Source of the DNA: Bifidobacteriaceae bacterium
GTDB lineage: Bacteria > Actinomycetota > Actinomycetes > Actinomycetales > WQXJ01
NCBI GenBank assembly: GCA_031272885.1
Contig: JAISSX010000062.1
Location: forward strand, 1 to 63,355
Direction of reading: 5' to 3'
DNA: 63,355 bases
This document shows positions 60,625-63,355 of this stretch, piece by piece (positions within the stretch are counted from its first letter, which is position 1; the number at the start of each line of letters is the position of its first letter). The position numbers were made by a program, and so were the translations under genes. The notes beneath the pieces were generated by a model that saw nothing but the letters and a program-made list of their open reading frames with translations, was not told the origin of the DNA and did not search any database.

Positions 60625-63056
60625 GCGAGAGTCCCGAACTGAGGGGTGTACCTTTGGGCGGCGCGGCGCCGGCCGCGGTGGGCGATGCCGCGGTGGCGGC
60701 CGGCGTCGGTGCCGGCACCGGCGGCCCTGCTGCTGGGGGCGTTGGGGCCGAGGCCGGGGCGGCCAGCGCGGCGGCGGCTTGGCGCCAGGAACTGGCGGCG
60801 CTCGAGTCATCCGATTGGTTCTCCCGGATTCACCAGGACCGGCTGCCCGAACTGCCTGACCCGGTGGGAGTTGAGCCCCGGCCGTTCCTGCCGCCGGCCG
60901 CGCCGGCCCGGCCGTCGCGGCCCGGCCTCGGGGTGGCGGCGCAGCCGTCCCTGTTCGATGACCTGAGTAGTTTCGGCCCCGGTGGCGCGGCCGGTGCGGC
61001 CGGTGTGGCCGGGGATGAGGCGGCGGTGGGCGGTGCCGGCGCCGGCGCCGGGTTGGCGCCTAGTCCGTTGGCACCCAGTCCATTGGCACCCAGTCCATTG
61101 GCGCCCAGCCGGCCCACCTTCAGAACCTCGGCGCCACAACCCAGTTCCAGCCGGGCCTCCGTCAGTGAAACCAGTGTCAGGGCGGCCGCGGCGGGCCAGG
61201 CGGGTGCCGGGCTGGCAGGGGTTGGCCAGGCGAGCCGGCGTGTGGCCGGTCCCAGCCCGGTAGGCGTGGCGGCTGCGCCGCCACCACCACGTGAGCCCGA
61301 AGGTGGCGCCGGAGCCGAAGACGGCGGTGGTGCTGGGGTGCCGGCGGGCGAAGCGGTTGCAGCCATACCGCCTTCGCGCCGGGCGGCCGCGCCGCCCGCG
61401 ACGGGTGCCGGGCCTTTGCTGCGGCGCCGCGACCTGTACCCGGCCTCGCGCACCCACGCCACAGTGGCGGCATCGGGCACCGGAGAGGCCGAAGCCGAGC
61501 CGTTGGGCCTGGCACCGGTCCAATCACTCCGGCCCGTGTCGCGGGCCGTGCCGCAGGTTGGCCTGCCCGTGGCGGGCCAGGTGCCGTTGGTGGACCGGCC
61601 GCCGTCGCGGTCGGTGGCGGTGCCCGCCTCTCAACCGTCCGTGTTGCCGTCCGTGCCCGGGGTGCGGCCCTACCTGGACCCGGCTAGGGCCAGGGCCGCG
61701 CGCACCGGCGAGGCTTCGGTGCAACCGCCGTCGCTGCCCGTAGTGCCCATGACCAGCCCGGCCGGCCAGTGGGGCGAGGCGCCCGTGCCGGCGCGCCCGG
61801 CCACCGGGGCCGGCCCGATTGTGCCGTCCCAGAGTGGTGCCACCGGGGTGCCCCGTTTGGCTGCCCGGATGGAAGGCGACCCGGCCACGCTGGGGCGCGG
61901 CGCGCCGCGACCGGTGCTGGGCCAACCGCTGGCACCGCTGCCCGGGGCCCAGCGCCCCGTGAGCTATCCGCCTGGCGGGGCGACCGATTCGTCCGGCCGG
62001 GTGCTGCCGGCCCCACGGGCCGTCACGGTGCGGCCGCCGGCCCAGGCCAGGGCCCAATTGGATGTGACCGGCACCCTGGGCGGCATCGCGCCGGTGCGAG
62101 TGCCGATTGCCGGGGCCGCGCCCGCCCACCCGCTGGCGGCGGCTGCGGCCGAGGCCGATGAATCGGCCGGCGGCCCGGTGCGCCGGTCCGCCTTCGACCC
62201 AGCCTCGACCGGTGTGGGCGGTGTGTCGATGTGGGGAGCCGAGGCCGGGGCCCCGTTTATCCCCGAACCGGCCCAGGCGGCATCGGCCGGGGTGGCCGAG
62301 CCCGAGTGGGACGAGCTGGAACTGCCCCAACTGGACGTGCCGGCACAGTTCGGCGAGACACAGTTCGGCGAGGCACAGACGGCGCTGCCGGAAGGGCCCG
62401 TGTTCGCGGCCGCTACCCCCGTACCCTCCCGTCCCGGGGCGGGTTTCGAGTCCTATCCCGATTCGGCGGCGGAAGACTACGTTGGCCCGTCCTTCGAACC
62501 GGCGGTGGCGCCGCCCAGTGTGGGCGAGGCTGTGGCCGCCGGAGCTGGGGCCGGCGTTGGCTTGGCGGCCGCGGCGGCGGCAGGTGCCGCCGGCGTGCCC
62601 GAGCTGGCCGTGCCCAGTTTCGAGGCACCCGAACTGGAGATGCCCGCTCTGGTGGCGCCGGACGAGGCCGGGTTCGACCTGCCGGCCTTCGACGAGGTGG
62701 CCTATCAGGACCAGCCCGCCGCTGGTTTCGACTACCCACCGGAATACCCGCCCAGCTTTGCGCCGGCCGATGGCGCCCAGGTGGCTGAACCGGCGGAACT
62801 GGAGACGCCACTGCAGCCAACCCTGCTGGCCCAACCGGCCGAAGGGACGACATCGGCGGCAGACGAGGGCGATTACGAAGACCTCGGCTGGGAAGGCCCA
62901 CCACCCATGCTGCCGGACGGCCGCGGGCCGTGGATGGAAGGGCCACCCGCGCCGTGGGGCAACGCCCCCGGCCGGGCCTGGCAGCGGGCCGGTGTGGCCG
63001 TGAGTATCAGCGTGTTGTTGGGTGTGGGCGCCGCCGTGGCGTACCACTTCCTGTGA
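60621..63056 (+). CDS. Large Ala/Pro/Gly-rich protein with one C-terminal membrane segment
   Basis: This 811-residue protein starts at ATG 60621 behind GGAGAGGTGAC. It is almost entirely low-complexity (Ala, Pro, Gly, Val). It has an N-terminal conserved-looking patch, [20 protein letters not shown], a four-fold PLAPS repeat (about residues 148-166), acidic stretches ([20 protein letters not shown]) and a C-terminal membrane helix ([20 protein letters not shown]) with only two outside residues. It would be a tail-anchored cytoplasmic scaffold. It lies between nadD and rsfS. The long open frame of biased composition may have grown by repeat expansion. Confidence 0.65.
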   Translation: MSESPELRGVPLGGAAPAAVGDAAVAAGVGAGTGGPAAGGVGAEAGAASAAAAWRQELAALESSDWFSRIHQDRLPELPDPVGVEPRPFLPPAAPARPSRPGLGVAAQPSLFDDLSSFGPGGAAGAAGVAGDEAAVGGAGAGAGLAPSPLAPSPLAPSPLAPSRPTFRTSAPQPSSSRASVSETSVRAAAAGQAGAGLAGVGQASRRVAGPSPVGVAAAPPPPREPEGGAGAEDGGGAGVPAGEAVAAIPPSRRAAAPPATGAGPLLRRRDLYPASRTHATVAASGTGEAEAEPLGLAPVQSLRPVSRAVPQVGLPVAGQVPLVDRPPSRSVAVPASQPSVLPSVPGVRPYLDPARARAARTGEASVQPPSLPVVPMTSPAGQWGEAPVPARPATGAGPIVPSQSGATGVPRLAARMEGDPATLGRGAPRPVLGQPLAPLPGAQRPVSYPPGGATDSSGRVLPAPRAVTVRPPAQARAQLDVTGTLGGIAPVRVPIAGAAPAHPLAAAAAEADESAGGPVRRSAFDPASTGVGGVSMWGAEAGAPFIPEPAQAASAGVAEPEWDELELPQLDVPAQFGETQFGEAQTALPEGPVFAAATPVPSRPGAGFESYPDSAAEDYVGPSFEPAVAPPSVGEAVAAGAGAGVGLAAAAAAGAAGVPELAVPSFEAPELEMPALVAPDEAGFDLPAFDEVAYQDQPAAGFDYPPEYPPSFAPADGAQVAEPAELETPLQPTLLAQPAEGTTSAADEGDYEDLGWEGPPPMLPDGRGPWMEGPPAPWGNAPGRAWQRAGVAVSISVLLGVGAAVAYHFL

Positions 63057-63080
63057 GGTTCGACCAAGTGAGGAGGGCTT

Positions 63081-63355
63081 GTGGCTGCTGACGCCCGGGC
63101 ACTGGTATTGGCTGAGGCTGCGGCATTGGCCGCCGATTCGGTGAAGGGAGGCAGCATCCTGGCCCTGGACGTATCCGGGCGGCTGCCCCTGACCGATGTG
63201 TTTGTGCTGGCCACAGGCAATTCCGAGAGGCAAGTGGACGCCATCGTCGATGCGGTGGAGGAACGGCTGCTGCAACTGGGGGCCAAGCCCAAGCGGCGCG
63301 AGGGTCGCAACGGCGCCCGCTGGGTGCTGCTGGACTACGAGGACATTGTGGTGCA
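63081..63355 (+). CDS. rsfS: Ribosomal silencing factor RsfS, partial (3' end beyond the window)
   Basis: GTG 63081 follows AGGAGGG. The 91 codons seen match RsfS: a first helix of Ala-rich ARALVLAEAAALAADSVKGG, then LALDVSGRLPLTDVFVLATG, and EGRNGARWVLLDYEDIVV before the edge. It binds L14 and blocks subunit joining during starvation. The order nadD-x-rsfS is conserved in actinobacteria. Confidence 0.94.
   Translation, partial: MAADARALVLAEAAALAADSVKGGSILALDVSGRLPLTDVFVLATGNSERQVDAIVDAVEERLLQLGAKPKRREGRNGARWVLLDYEDIVV

Overview
The window is high-GC DNA from an actinobacterium. Evidence: a WhiB iron-sulfur regulator, a PdtaS-type histidine kinase, a LytR-CpsA-Psr protein, a sortase, SipW-type signal peptides, many GTG starts, and the gene orders prfB..ftsE-ftsX-M23-smpB and rplU-rpmA-obg-proB..proA-nadD-rsfS. 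I cannot fix the order or family; Micrococcales/Actinomycetales-like relatives are plausible.

Layout. 1-8.3 kb: the 5' part of an AbiEi-like antitoxin gene with two palindromic upstream sites, then an alpha-glucoside disaccharide locus. That locus has a LacI regulator facing an operon for a binding lipoprotein, two permeases, beta-phosphoglucomutase and a GH65 phosphorylase, with matching operators at both ends. 8.5-13.3 kb: PPK2, two unrecognised envelope proteins and an MFS exporter, separated by repeat-rich spacers. 13.6-17.6 kb: a secreted beta-helix protein in an operon with two proteins carrying SipW-type signal peptides. 17.7-21.8 kb: two amidohydrolase-fold proteins, an NCS1 permease and a GntR/FCD regulator. 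22-29.9 kb (minus strand): prfB, two inserted genes, ftsE, ftsX, an M23 hydrolase, smpB and a DUF2207-like membrane protein. 30-35.8 kb: a two-component system and a MacB-type ABC exporter. 36-42 kb: an orphan three-P-loop FtsK/EssC-like ATPase, whiB, pdtaS and a DUF2505 protein. 42-48.3 kb: metNIQ, preceded by a possible leaderless Met/Cys leader peptide and flanked by two FKBP-like lipoproteins. 48.3-51.7 kb: a Na+/H+ antiporter, a long repeat-filled spacer and a secreted HNH nuclease. 51.8-63.4 kb: rplU-rpmA-obg-proB, a surface protein/LCP/sortase insertion, proA, nadD, a large low-complexity membrane protein and the start of rsfS.

The most unusual content is non-coding. Two families of short elements with terminal inverted repeats (family 1: four copies plus a solo end; family 2: two copies) fill the longer spacers, sometimes beside a third GATCCCGG/CCGGGATGAC module. 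In two places the 3' end of a gene, including its stop codon, is tandemly copied downstream. The octamer CGATGGCG is strongly over-represented in genes and spacers. No transposase, CRISPR array, rRNA or tRNA gene was recognised. Computation could not be run, so family names rest on motif and context reading.
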